A DNA stretch of 32,300 nt from Bacteroidales bacterium (GCA_016926405.1 JAFGOQ010000104.1:1-32300); one strand, 5' to 3'; counted from the stretch's first letter, positions 9,123-16,444 are shown. Program-made: numbers and translations. The notes: a model not told the origin generated them from the sequence alone.

Positions 9123-10982
9123 ATGAGAAAATGTATATTGTTATTTTTAGCTATTGTTCTTTGTCTTTCCTTAAAATCTCAAATTTCAAATTTGAGTCAA
9201 GCCAAAGATTCTTTGTCTCAATTGTCTTTAAAATATGAACTTCTTAATCCTTCTGGTAAAATTAAGAATGGAGAAATAAAAACTTTTGTTCAAGGAGGAA
9301 TTCCTCCTTATAAATATTATTGGTCTGCTCCATTTGCCTCCGATTCTGCATCGCTTATTACAGGAGTAACCGAAGGAGTTAATTATTCTGTTAAGATTGT
9401 TGATGCAGCTGGGAGTGTGCTTTTTCAAGAATTTATGATTGAACCAGAGTCAATTGATGAGAAAATAAACTCTGGGTTTACCCCTGTTGTTAAAGCTATT
9501 GAGAGTGTTATTATGCACGATATTTTTGCTAGTTTAAGTTTTTACGATCCAAAGATTAAAGATGTAGATGGTAACTATGTTTATCATCCGAATGGCACTA
9601 ATAAGATAATGAAAATACCTTTGGTTGTATTTTGGTTAATTTTTGGTGCCTTACTTTTTACAATAAGTATGGGTTTTGTAAATATCCGAGGTTTTAAGCA
9701 TGCTATTGATCTTGTTAGAGGTCGTTTCGATAAACCTGATCATAAAGGAGAAGTTTCTCACTTTCAGGCCTTGTCAACAGCTTTGTCGGCTACGGTTGGT
9801 CTTGGGAATATTGCAGGTGTTGCAATTGCTATTTCAATAGGAGGTCCGGGTGCTACTTTATGGATGATCTTAGCTGGTTTTCTTGGTATGTCATCAAAAT
9901 TTGTTGAGTGTACACTTGGTGTGAAGTATCGTAAGATTAATGTCAGCGGAGAAGTTTCTGGTGGTCCAATGTATTATTTAAGTACAGCTCTTGCTAATAA
10001 AGGATTAGGATGGTTAGGTAAATTTTTAGCTTTTGTTTTTGCTATTCTTGTTGTTGGAGGTTCGCTTGGTGGAGGTAATATGTTTCAAGCAAATCAATCA
10101 TTTTCTCAGTTTGCAACTATTTTCCCGTCGTTAGAGAATTACGGAGCATACTATGGAGTACTTTTAGCTATTTTAGTTGGGGTTGTTATTATTGGTGGTA
10201 TTAAAGGTATTGCCAGAGTTACAGAAAAGATAGTACCATTCATGGCTTTTCTTTATGTTACTATAGCAATTGTAATAATTGTCATGAATATTGATAATGC
10301 TGGAAATGCTATCAAACTGATTTGGAATGGTGCTTTTGCTCCTGATGCTCTTAAAGGAGGCGTGTTGGGGGTTCTTATTGTAGGATTTCAGCGTGCAGCC
10401 TTTTCTAACGAAGCTGGAGTAGGGTCAGCTTCTATTGCTCATTCTGCAGCTATCACTGACGAGCCTATAAGCGAAGGTATAGTAGCACTTTTGGAGCCTT
10501 TTATAGATACAATAATTATTTGTACTATGACAGCTTTAGTGATTATTTTCACCGGTTTTTATACTCCCGATAAAGCTGTAGGGCTTGAAGGAGCGGAGCT
10601 TACATCTAGAGCATTTGGTAGTGTATTCTCATGGTTTCCTTATATTTTACTAATAGCTATTTTCCTTTTTGCTTTTTCAACTATGATTTCATGGTCTTAT
10701 TATGGATTGAAAGGTTTCTCTTATCTCTTTGGTGGTATATTTACAAAGTTTACAGCTAATCCAAATGTTATTAAGTATACTTATTATGTTATTTTTCTTT
10801 TCTTTATAATCGTAGGTTCATCATCAAGTTTAGGGGCAGTGGTCGATTTTTCTGACTTCATGATTCTTGGAATGGCATTTCCTAATATTATGGGTTTAAT
10901 TATTTTAGTTCCTGAAGTTAGGCGAGATTTGAAAAGGTATTTTGCGAAGATTAAGAATGGAGAGATTAAAAGATTTAAATAA
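9123..10982 (+). CDS. AGCS sodium:alanine/glycine symporter with N-terminal SprB-like extracytoplasmic domain
   Basis: A 619-residue inner-membrane transporter, much longer than the usual 450-500. Residues 1-20 look like a signal sequence ending S-L-K-S-Q. Residues about 38-108 resemble a SprB/PKD-type beta repeat: Q-G-G-I-P-P-Y-K-Y-Y-W-S at 57-68, then Y-S-V-K-I-V-D-A-A-G-S, the G-G-x-P-P-Y-x-Y-x-W and V-x-V-x-D-x-x-G pattern of SprB repeats in gliding adhesins. The AGCS core begins near 165 and carries the family signature F-Q-A-L-S-T-A-L-S-A-T-V-G-L-G-N-I-A-G-V, then G-G-P-G-A, and F-S-N-E-A-G-V-G-S-A in the second half. It should couple uptake of alanine or a similar small amino acid to sodium. 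Its stop overlaps the next ATG by one base (TAATG). Confidence 0.87.
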   Translation: MRKCILLFLAIVLCLSLKSQISNLSQAKDSLSQLSLKYELLNPSGKIKNGEIKTFVQGGIPPYKYYWSAPFASDSASLITGVTEGVNYSVKIVDAAGSVLFQEFMIEPESIDEKINSGFTPVVKAIESVIMHDIFASLSFYDPKIKDVDGNYVYHPNGTNKIMKIPLVVFWLIFGALLFTISMGFVNIRGFKHAIDLVRGRFDKPDHKGEVSHFQALSTALSATVGLGNIAGVAIAISIGGPGATLWMILAGFLGMSSKFVECTLGVKYRKINVSGEVSGGPMYYLSTALANKGLGWLGKFLAFVFAILVVGGSLGGGNMFQANQSFSQFATIFPSLENYGAYYGVLLAILVGVVIIGGIKGIARVTEKIVPFMAFLYVTIAIVIIVMNIDNAGNAIKLIWNGAFAPDALKGGVLGVLIVGFQRAAFSNEAGVGSASIAHSAAITDEPISEGIVALLEPFIDTIIICTMTALVIIFTGFYTPDKAVGLEGAELTSRAFGSVFSWFPYILLIAIFLFAFSTMISWSYYGLKGFSYLFGGIFTKFTANPNVIKYTYYVIFLFFIIVGSSSSLGAVVDFSDFMILGMAFPNIMGLIILVPEVRRDLKRYFAKIKNGEIKRFK

Positions 10983-11863
10983 TGAGTAATCGTATATTAT
11001 ACAACCGATCTCAGCGAATTGGAATAGTTCTGTTGATTGTTTTATTGGCAGTTTTTATTTCCTTTAGGTATGGGGCTTTTGTTTTTTTTAAATCGGTAGC
11101 TTTTAAACCAGATTCAATATTAATAGCTCAGACTGATTCTATGGAAATTGTTATTCAACAGATGTCGGATTATGTTCCATATCTTAATAAAGAAGAGAAT
11201 AGCGAGATTAAGTGGCTTTTAAAGCCTTTTAATCCTAATACTGTTGACTCAATTGATCTTGTTAATATGGGATTTCCACGTAAGATAATTTCAAACATTA
11301 TTAATTATCGTAAGTCTGGGGGGAAGTTTAATTGTAAACACGACGTTAAAAAACTGTATAATGTTGATGAGTGTGTTTATAAAAAAATGTCTTCTTTTAT
11401 AGAGTTGCCTGACAGTTTTTATTTAGTTAAAGTAAATAACATACTTTTAGATCAAGAACCGATTATAGTTGGACTTAACTTATCAGGAAGTAAGGAATTG
11501 AAAAGTGTTAATGGAATAGGAGAAGTTCTTTCTAAAAGAATTATTAAATACCGAGATTTACTTGGCGGGTTTTATTCTGTTAAGCAGTTAACTGAAGTTT
11601 ATGGAATTGATAGTAATTTGTATACAAAAATTGAAAAAAGATTTTTTATCGACAGTCAGATAATAATTAAAAAAAATATTAATGAAATTGATTTTAAAGG
11701 ATTAGCTTCTCATCCGTATGTTACTGGTTATAATGCAAAAACAATTTTTAAGTATCGCACTATGAGGGAGCACATAGACTCTTTGCAAGAGCTTTATGAT
11801 TTTAAAATATTATCGAAAAAAGAGTTGGAACGCTTCTCAGAATATTTTTATGTAAAAAAGTGA
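10982..11863 (+). CDS. Membrane-anchored ComEA-like triple helix-hairpin-helix protein
   Basis: A 293-residue protein with one N-terminal membrane segment (about 12-36) and a soluble part expected outside the cytoplasm. Three ComEA-type helix-hairpin-helix units are visible: F-N-P-N-T-V-D-S-I-D-L-V-N-M-G-F near residue 80, then L-K-S-V-N-G-I-G-E-V-L-S-K-R-I-I-K-Y-R near 178, and a degenerate third, I-N-E-I-D-F-K-G-L-A, near 235. Between repeats, G-G-F-Y-S-V-K-Q-L matches the usual G-G-F-x-s-x-e-e-L linker. ComEA binds DNA during uptake, but many Bacteroidota proteins of this build have no proven role, and DNA binding here is inference. It overlaps the symporter gene by one base, so the two are translationally coupled, though a functional link is not obvious. 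Confidence 0.75.
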   Translation: MSNRILYNRSQRIGIVLLIVLLAVFISFRYGAFVFFKSVAFKPDSILIAQTDSMEIVIQQMSDYVPYLNKEENSEIKWLLKPFNPNTVDSIDLVNMGFPRKIISNIINYRKSGGKFNCKHDVKKLYNVDECVYKKMSSFIELPDSFYLVKVNNILLDQEPIIVGLNLSGSKELKSVNGIGEVLSKRIIKYRDLLGGFYSVKQLTEVYGIDSNLYTKIEKRFFIDSQIIIKKNINEIDFKGLASHPYVTGYNAKTIFKYRTMREHIDSLQELYDFKILSKKELERFSEYFYVKK

Positions 11864-11883
11864 CTCTATTATTTTCTATTAAT

Positions 11884-11914
11884 TTTGAATAATAAAATAT
11901 AATTAATATTTTTG
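11884..11914 (+). promoter_or_regulatory. Bacteroidota-type promoter of rpsU
   Basis: TTTG at 11884-11887, exactly 19 bp, then TATTTTTG at 11907-11914 (TAnnTTTG). The -7 box ends 26 nt upstream of the rpsU ATG. No Shine-Dalgarno lies between promoter and start. Confidence 0.75.
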
Positions 11915-11939
11915 CGCCTCACAATTTAACAGAATAGAT

Positions 11940-12131
11940 ATGATTATTATCCCAATTAAAGAAGGCGAGAACATCGAGAGATGTCTTAAGAAGTTTAAGA
12001 GAAAATTTGAAAAAACAGGTGTTGTTAAAGAGCTAAGAAAGCGTCAAGCATTTCATAAGCCTTCTGTTGTAAATAGAGAGCAAAGACTTAAGGCTATCTA
12101 TATTCAGAAGTTACACAATATCGAGGAGTAG
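11940..12131 (+). CDS. rpsU: Small-subunit ribosomal protein bS21
   Basis: A 63-residue, highly basic protein with the bS21 pattern: M-I-I-I-P-I-K-E-G-E-N-I-E start, then L-K-K-F-K-R-K-F-E-K-T-G-V and E-L-R-K-R-Q-A-F-H-K-P-S. It joins the 30S platform near the 3' end of 16S rRNA. In Flavobacterium johnsoniae ribosomes, bS21 with bS6 and bS18 is reported to sequester the anti-Shine-Dalgarno; some relatives carry a strong Shine-Dalgarno on rpsU for feedback, but none is seen here (leader ACAGAATAGAT). It heads an apparent operon with the recombinase and hpf genes (58-nt and 13-nt gaps). Confidence 0.95.
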   Translation: MIIIPIKEGENIERCLKKFKRKFEKTGVVKELRKRQAFHKPSVVNREQRLKAIYIQKLHNIEE

Positions 12132-12189
12132 TACAGTTTTAATTAATTTTTCTTTATTTTAGAGAAATTGATTAATATGTATCTGTTCT

Positions 12190-13083
12190 ATGTTGTTATC
12201 AAAGTTTATTACTTATTTAAAGTACGAAAGGAGGTGCTCAGAATATACTCTGAGAGCCTATATTAATGATATTAAGAAGTTTTCGGAATTCGCTTCCGGA
12301 AACTTCGCTCTTTTTAGTTTATCTACTGTTGATGATAAAATGATCCGTCGGTGGATTGTTTACTTAAGAGAGCGGAATTATAAGCCTGCATCAATAAACA
12401 GGAAAATCTCTTCTTTAAAACGAATGTATAAATTCGCGAAACTGCGTGGATATGTTCAAGTAAATCCTGTCGATAAAATTATTTTCCAGAAAAAAGCAAA
12501 ACGTATTCCTTCGTTTTTGTCCGAGGCAGAGATCCAGAAATTATTTGATTTTTCACAGCAGTTTTTTACCGATGATATTGTTGGTAGAAAAGAGTTGCTT
12601 ATTTGTGAGTTATTCTATAATTCTGGTATGCGTTTGTCTGAGCTTGTTAATTTGCGTGTTTCTGATGTTGATTTTGTTAAAAATGCGATAAAAGTTCACG
12701 GTAAAAGAGATAAGCAGAGGGTTATTCCTTTAATGCCTTCACTGATTTGTAAAATCAATTCTTATATTAATGAATCTGGTTCTGAGAATCTTTCGTCGTT
12801 AGAAGATATGTACATCTTTAAAAATGATAAAGGATGTAAACTTTACCCTGCTTTTGTGTACAGAATTGTAAATAAATATTTATCTTTAGTTACTACAGTA
12901 GCTCAAAGAAGTCCACATACATTAAGGCATTCTTTTGCTACTCATCTTTTAAATAATGGAGCGGATATAAATATTATCAAAGAGTTGCTTGGGCATGCAA
13001 GTTTAACTTCAACCGAGGTTTATACCCATAATTCATTTGAAAGATTGAAACAGGTTTATAAACAAGCTCATCCAAGGGCTTAA
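12190..13083 (+). CDS. Tyrosine recombinase of the XerC/XerD type
   Basis: A 297-residue recombinase. The N-terminal SAM-like core-binding domain occupies about 1-90 (L-K-Y-E-R-R-C-S-E-Y-T-L-R-A-Y). The catalytic domain has all expected residues: Arg148 (G-M-R-L-S-E-L), Lys172 (H-G-K-R-D-K), His243 and Arg246 (H-T-L-R-H-S-F-A), His269 (L-G-H-A-S-L) and nucleophile Tyr278 (E-V-Y-T-H). Length and lack of extensions fit the housekeeping Xer group that resolves chromosome dimers at dif, and the position between rpsU and hpf is the conserved one in Bacteroidota, so it is not read as a mobile-element integrase. XerC versus XerD cannot be decided from sequence alone, so no symbol is given. Confidence 0.9.
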   Translation: MLLSKFITYLKYERRCSEYTLRAYINDIKKFSEFASGNFALFSLSTVDDKMIRRWIVYLRERNYKPASINRKISSLKRMYKFAKLRGYVQVNPVDKIIFQKKAKRIPSFLSEAEIQKLFDFSQQFFTDDIVGRKELLICELFYNSGMRLSELVNLRVSDVDFVKNAIKVHGKRDKQRVIPLMPSLICKINSYINESGSENLSSLEDMYIFKNDKGCKLYPAFVYRIVNKYLSLVTTVAQRSPHTLRHSFATHLLNNGADINIIKELLGHASLTSTEVYTHNSFERLKQVYKQAHPRA

Positions 13084-13086
13084 AAA

Positions 13087-13092
13087 AGGAGG
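13087..13092 (+). promoter_or_regulatory. Strong Shine-Dalgarno sequence of hpf
   Basis: AGGAGG preceded by an A-run (AAAAAAGGAGG, 13082-13092) lies 4 nt before the hpf ATG. Complementarity to the 16S rRNA tail covers at least eight bases. Only nusG shares such a site among the genes of this window. Confidence 0.85.
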
Positions 13093-13096
13093 AAAT

Positions 13097-13396
13097 ATGG
13101 AATTAAGCATTCAAGCAGTTGGATTTAATGCGTCTGAAAGATTAGAGGCATTTGTTGCAAAGAAAGTTGAAAAACTGGATGGTCAGTTTGATGGTGTTAT
13201 TAATATTGTTGTTTTTTTAAAATTAGGAAGTGTTTCGGAGATAGATAATAAAATCGCAGAGATAAGAGTAGATGTAACTGGAGGCGAGTTGTTTGCTAAG
13301 AAACAATCGGGGTCTTTTGAAGAGTCTGTTGATGATTGTATTGATGCATTGAAGAAGCAATTGGCTAAGCATAAAGAAAAATTGCGTGCAAAATAA
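13097..13396 (+). CDS. hpf: Ribosome hibernation-promoting factor, short HPF/RaiA type
   Basis: A 99-residue beta-alpha-beta-beta-beta-alpha protein of the HPF/RaiA family: M-E-L-S-I-Q-A-V-G-F first strand, K-K-V-E-K-L-D helix end, and the C-terminal helix D-C-I-D-A-L-K-K-Q-L-A-K-H-K-E-K. It binds in the 30S decoding channel and silences idle ribosomes. The length shows the short form without the dimerizing C-terminal domain of long HPF. It is the third gene after rpsU, 13 nt behind the recombinase, and has an unusually good Shine-Dalgarno, which may set its translation apart from its neighbours. Confidence 0.93.
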   Translation: MELSIQAVGFNASERLEAFVAKKVEKLDGQFDGVINIVVFLKLGSVSEIDNKIAEIRVDVTGGELFAKKQSGSFEESVDDCIDALKKQLAKHKEKLRAK

Positions 13397-13480
13397 TTAT
13401 TGTGTTTAGTGATTGATGATTTATCTTTTTTTATTCTTTTAGTATACAACGTAAAAAAGGCGAAAAAAAAATCTAAATAT

Positions 13481-13511
13481 TTTGTTCAGTAATAAAATAT
13501 GTATACATTTG
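13481..13511 (+). promoter_or_regulatory. Bacteroidota-type promoter of the tRNA-Thr/tuf unit
   Basis: TTTG at 13481-13484, exactly 19 bp, then TACATTTG at 13504-13511 (TAnnTTTG). Transcription should start a few bases downstream, at the beginning of the 13513-13549 stem-loop. Confidence 0.75.
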
Positions 13512-13512
13512 C

Positions 13513-13549
13513 GAACCGATTTCGGAATCATTTTCCGAGATCGTTGTTC
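13513..13549 (+). promoter_or_regulatory. 5'-terminal stem-loop of the tuf transcript
   Basis: GAACCGAT-T-TCGGAA (13513-13527) pairs with TTCCGA-G-ATCG and GTTC (13533-13549) around a 5-nt loop, with one T-G wobble and a 2-nt bulge, giving about 15 pairs. It sits immediately after the -7 box, so it would form at the very 5' end of the RNA. Confidence 0.55.
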
Positions 13550-13760
13550 TGTATTAAAGTGTGTTATTACAGATTGATGTATTGAAATGTTGGTTTGCAT
13601 TACGGATTTATGACCGATTAAATAGATAGACGTGATATAATTGCGGATGTTTTTGGTTGGTTTAAGTAATGAAAACAGGAAAGGCTTGAATGCTCGTGTG
13701 AACAATCGTTAGCCTTCTGGGTGAATATGTGTTTTTAAACGCATTGAGCTTATTTTGAAG

Positions 13761-13832
<72 letters not shown>

Positions 13833-13887
13833 CAAAACAAGAGAGAAAAATAAAATAAATTGTTAATTCTTTAATATATTTGGTATT

Positions 13888-15075
13888 ATGGCTAAAGAAA
13901 AATTTGATAGAAGCAAGCCGCACGTTAACATCGGTACTATTGGTCACGTTGACCACGGTAAAACTACGTTAACAGCTGCGATTACTAAAGTGCTTGCAGA
14001 AAAAGGTTTGTCTGAAATGCGTGATTTCGCTTCAATCGATAATGCGCCAGAGGAAAAAGAAAGAGGTATTACTATTAATACTGCACACGTTGAGTATTCA
14101 ACAGAAAACCGTCACTACGCTCACGTTGACTGTCCTGGTCACGCGGATTATGTAAAGAACATGGTTACTGGTGCTGCTCAGATGGATGGTGCTATTCTTG
14201 TAGTTGCGGGTACTGATGGTCCTATGCCTCAAACTCGTGAGCACATCCTTCTTGCTCGTCAGGTAAACGTACCAAGAATCGTTGTTTTCCTTAACAAGGT
14301 TGATATGGTTGACGATGCTGAGTTACTTGAGTTAGTTGAGATGGAAGTTCGTGAATTACTTGATTTTTACGAATTTGATGGTGACAACACTCCTGTTATT
14401 CTTGGTTCAGCTCTTGGTGGACTAAATGGTGAGCCAGAGTGGGTTGACAAAATTATGGAGCTTATGGATGCGGTTGATAACTGGATTCCACTTCCTCCTC
14501 GTGATATTGATAAGACTTTCCTAATGCCAGTTGAGGATGTGTTCTCTATTACTGGTCGTGGTACTGTTGCTACTGGTCGTATTGAAACTGGTGTTGTTAA
14601 TACTGGTGATGAGCTTGAGCTTATTGGTCTTGGTGCTGCTGGTCGTAAGACTGTATGTACTGGGGTTGAGATGTTCCGTAAGATCCTTGATAGAGGTGAA
14701 GCTGGTGACAACGTAGGTCTTTTACTTCGTGGTGTTGATAAGAATGAGATTAAGCGTGGTATGATCCTTGCTAAGCCAGGTTCTGTTAAGCCTCACACTA
14801 AGATTAAAGCAGAGGTTTATGTATTGAAGAAAGAAGAAGGTGGTCGTCACACTCCTTTCCACAATAACTATCGTCCTCAGTTTTATCTACGTACTCTTGA
14901 TGTAACAGGTATTATTACTTTGCCAGAAGGAACTGAAATGGTTATGCCTGGTGATAACGTATCTGTAACAGTTGAGTTGATTACTCCAGTTGCTATGTCA
15001 GTTGGTCTTCGTTTTGCTATCCGTGAAGGTGGACGTACTGTAGGTGCTGGTCAGGTTACTGAAATTATTGAGTAA
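13888..15075 (+). CDS. tuf: Elongation factor Tu
   Basis: A 395-residue GTPase that brings aminoacyl-tRNA to the ribosomal A site. The P-loop G-H-V-D-H-G-K-T is at 19-26, D-C-P-G-H-A-D near 81-87 and N-K-V-D near 136-139; the effector-loop E-R-G-I-T-I and the domain 2/3 sequences are all canonical, and the C-terminus G-R-T-V-G-A-G-Q-V is intact. Codon use shifts to GT/CT-ending codons (GGT, CGT, CTT), as expected for a highly expressed gene here. It follows tRNA-Thr by 55 nt and is followed by a hairpin with a T-rich tail and then the tRNA-like element and secE. Confidence 0.98.
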   Translation: MAKEKFDRSKPHVNIGTIGHVDHGKTTLTAAITKVLAEKGLSEMRDFASIDNAPEEKERGITINTAHVEYSTENRHYAHVDCPGHADYVKNMVTGAAQMDGAILVVAGTDGPMPQTREHILLARQVNVPRIVVFLNKVDMVDDAELLELVEMEVRELLDFYEFDGDNTPVILGSALGGLNGEPEWVDKIMELMDAVDNWIPLPPRDIDKTFLMPVEDVFSITGRGTVATGRIETGVVNTGDELELIGLGAAGRKTVCTGVEMFRKILDRGEAGDNVGLLLRGVDKNEIKRGMILAKPGSVKPHTKIKAEVYVLKKEEGGRHTPFHNNYRPQFYLRTLDVTGIITLPEGTEMVMPGDNVSVTVELITPVAMSVGLRFAIREGGRTVGAGQVTEIIE

Positions 15076-15088
15076 TTATTATATACAT

Positions 15089-15124
15089 AAATGATGCCGG
15101 ATTCGTCCGGCACCATTTATTTTT
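15089..15124 (+). terminator. Terminator or attenuator after tuf
   Basis: Stem of about 12 pairs with one A/C mismatch: 15089-15100 with 15107-15118, core GATGCCGG...CCGGCACC, 6-nt loop ATTCGT, followed by a T-rich but interrupted tail. It begins 13 nt after the tuf stop and ends 3 nt before the tRNA-like element, so partial read-through into secE is likely. Confidence 0.7.
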
Positions 15125-15127
15125 ATT

Positions 15128-15187
15128 ACGAATGACTTAGTTGGTAAGTCCAATAAAATTGTGTAAGTTCGACCCTTACCATTCGTA
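15128..15187 (+). other. Truncated tRNA-like element in the usual tRNA-Trp position
   Basis: A 60-nt cloverleaf-like sequence. The acceptor stem ACGAATG/CATTCGT (15128-15134 with 15180-15186) is a perfect 7 bp. The D arm ACTT-AGTTGGT-AAGT (15135-15149) keeps the A-G-x-x-G-G-T-A pattern. The T arm GTAAG-TTCGACC-CTTAC (15163-15179) has a perfect 5-bp stem and consensus TTCGA loop. The 13 nt between D and T arms (15150-15162), where a normal tRNA has 22-23, fold only as CAAT-AAA-ATTG, so there is no 7-nt anticodon loop. The two bases between acceptor and D stem are also missing. It cannot decode as drawn. It may be a decayed tRNA-Trp or a retained RNA-processing signal; 17 nt separate it from secE. 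Confidence 0.6.
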
Positions 15188-15204
15188 CAACAAAAAGAAT
15201 TAAT

Positions 15205-15396
15205 ATGAAGATAATTACATATTTTAAGGATTCTTATAACGAACTTGTAAATAAAGTTACATGGCCTACGTGGAAAGATCTAATGAATAGTGCATTAGTT
15301 GTTATGACAGCTTCCCTGCTAATCTCTATCGTTATCTTTGCAATGGATTTGGGTTTCAGAAATTTAATGGAGCAAATTTATAAATTGCTTTATTAG
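15205..15396 (+). CDS. secE: Preprotein translocase subunit SecE
   Basis: A 63-residue single-span membrane protein of the SecYEG channel. The amphipathic helix with the family motif E-L-x-x-K-V-T-W-P-T-W is at about 13-23, followed by one transmembrane helix at about 30-50. This is the short bacterial form without the two extra N-terminal helices of Escherichia coli SecE. It lies 17 nt after the tRNA-like element, and its stop (15394-15396) adjoins the nusG Shine-Dalgarno. Confidence 0.95.
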   Translation: MKIITYFKDSYNELVNKVTWPTWKDLMNSALVVMTASLLISIVIFAMDLGFRNLMEQIYKLLY

Positions 15397-15402
15397 AGGA
15401 GG
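15397..15402 (+). promoter_or_regulatory. Strong Shine-Dalgarno sequence of nusG
   Basis: AGGAGG (within AGAGGAGGATT) begins right after the secE stop and ends 9 nt before the nusG ATG. Most other starts in this window have only A-rich leaders. Confidence 0.85.
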
Positions 15403-15411
15403 ATTATTATT

Positions 15412-15963
15412 ATGAGCCAAGAAAAAGTACACTGGTATGTCCTCAGGGCTATCGGAGGTAAGGAAAAGAAGGTTAAAGAATATTTGGACAATTATGTTGT
15501 TCAAAATAACCTACAAGATTTTATTGCTCAGGTTTTAATACCTACTGAAAAGTACACTCAAATTCGTAACGGAAAGAAGATTCACAAAGAGAGAAACTTT
15601 TTTCCAGGTTATGTTTTAGTCGAAGCTATTATGACAGGAGAGATCCCGCATATTCTTCGAAATATTCCAAATGTGTTAGGATTTCTTGGCGATACTAAAG
15701 GATCTGAGACTGCCGCTCCTCTTAGACAGAGTGAAGTAGATAGAATTTTAGGTAAAGTTGATGAAATTGCTGAAACAGGCGGAGATTCTGGTATAACGTA
15801 CAATGTTGGTGATGCCGTAAAAGTTACAGACGGTCCATTCAACAGTTTTACTGGAATAATTGAAGAAGTTAATGAGGAGAAAAAGAAACTAAAAGTTATG
15901 GTGAAAATTTTTGGTAGAAAGACTCCTTTAGAACTTAGCTTTATGCAAGTAGAAAAAGAATAA
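15412..15963 (+). CDS. nusG: Transcription termination/antitermination factor NusG
   Basis: A 183-residue factor that binds RNA polymerase and modulates elongation, pausing and coupling to the ribosome. The N-terminal NGN domain starts W-Y-V-L-R-A-I-G-G-K-E-K-K-V-K and contains F-F-P-G-Y-V-L-V. The C-terminal KOW domain (about 125-183) begins Y-N-V-G-D-A-V-K-V-T-D-G-P-F. The length is standard; there is no insertion as in some Bacteroidota paralogues (UpxY/LoaP-type), and its place before rplK identifies the housekeeping copy. The strong Shine-Dalgarno is unusual for the phylum. Confidence 0.96.
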   Translation: MSQEKVHWYVLRAIGGKEKKVKEYLDNYVVQNNLQDFIAQVLIPTEKYTQIRNGKKIHKERNFFPGYVLVEAIMTGEIPHILRNIPNVLGFLGDTKGSETAAPLRQSEVDRILGKVDEIAETGGDSGITYNVGDAVKVTDGPFNSFTGIIEEVNEEKKKLKVMVKIFGRKTPLELSFMQVEKE

Positions 15964-15983
15964 GTTTAAAGGTAAATTAAGTT

Positions 15984-16424
15984 ATGGCTAAAGAAGTTGC
16001 AGGATTAATTAAATTGCAAATTAAAGGTGGAGCCGCTAATCCCTCACCACCAGTAGGACCTGCTTTAGGTGCTAAAGGTGTTAATATCATGGAGTTCTGT
16101 AAGCAATTTAATGCGAGAACTCAAGATAAAGCTGGGAAAGTGTTACCAGTAGTTATTACTGTTTATGGTGATAAATCGTTTGATTTTATCATCAAGACTC
16201 CTCCTGTTGCTGTACAATTAAAAGAGGTTGCCAAGCTTAAATCGGGCTCGGCAGAACCTAACCGAAAAAAGGTGGCTAGTGTTACTTGGGATCAAGTACG
16301 TGAAATTGCACAAGACAAAATGCCTGATTTAAATGCTTTCAAAGTGTCGTCTGCTATGAGTATGGTAGCTGGAACTGCAAGAAGTATGGGTATTACTGTT
16401 GAAGGTGATTTTCCTGGTGAATAA
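15984..16424 (+). CDS. rplK: Large-subunit ribosomal protein uL11
   Basis: A 146-residue protein of the GTPase-associated centre. The N-terminal domain has the proline-rich [17 protein letters not shown] switch (thiostrepton-site region), and the C-terminal RNA-binding domain ends with R-S-M-G-I-T-V-E-G. The start ATG lies 20 nt after the nusG stop, and rplA follows 20 nt later, so secE-nusG-rplK-rplA form one translation cluster. Confidence 0.97.
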   Translation: MAKEVAGLIKLQIKGGAANPSPPVGPALGAKGVNIMEFCKQFNARTQDKAGKVLPVVITVYGDKSFDFIIKTPPVAVQLKEVAKLKSGSAEPNRKKVASVTWDQVREIAQDKMPDLNAFKVSSAMSMVAGTARSMGITVEGDFPGE

Positions 16425-16444
16425 TTATTAAACTGCTAAAGAAA

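Larger units (their letters stand above)
13397..13760. other. Intergenic region: tuf-operon promoter and about 240-nt leader
   Basis: After the hpf stop there is a T-rich stretch without a convincing terminator, then the promoter at 13481-13511 and a leader up to tRNA-Thr. The leader begins with a strong stem-loop (13513-13549). A weaker 6-bp AAGGCT/AGCCTT pairing spans 13681-13716. No protein gene or additional full tRNA was found; related genomes often carry several tRNAs here. Confidence 0.55.

Noticed and set aside
12190-13083. Integrase of a mobile element next to a tRNA gene
   Set aside because: The gene lies in its conserved place between rpsU and hpf, all neighbours are core genes, and no attachment-site duplication of the tRNA-Thr 3' end was seen.
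13439-13705. Minus-strand open frame of 88 codons in the tuf leader
   Set aside because: It runs through the promoter and leader on the opposite strand, its composition (many I, S, F, N, K) is that of translated AT-rich DNA, and no domain is recognizable.
14367-14711. 114-codon open frame antisense to tuf
   Set aside because: It mirrors the biased codon use of tuf and is rich in S, P and R with no domain; a typical shadow of a highly expressed gene.
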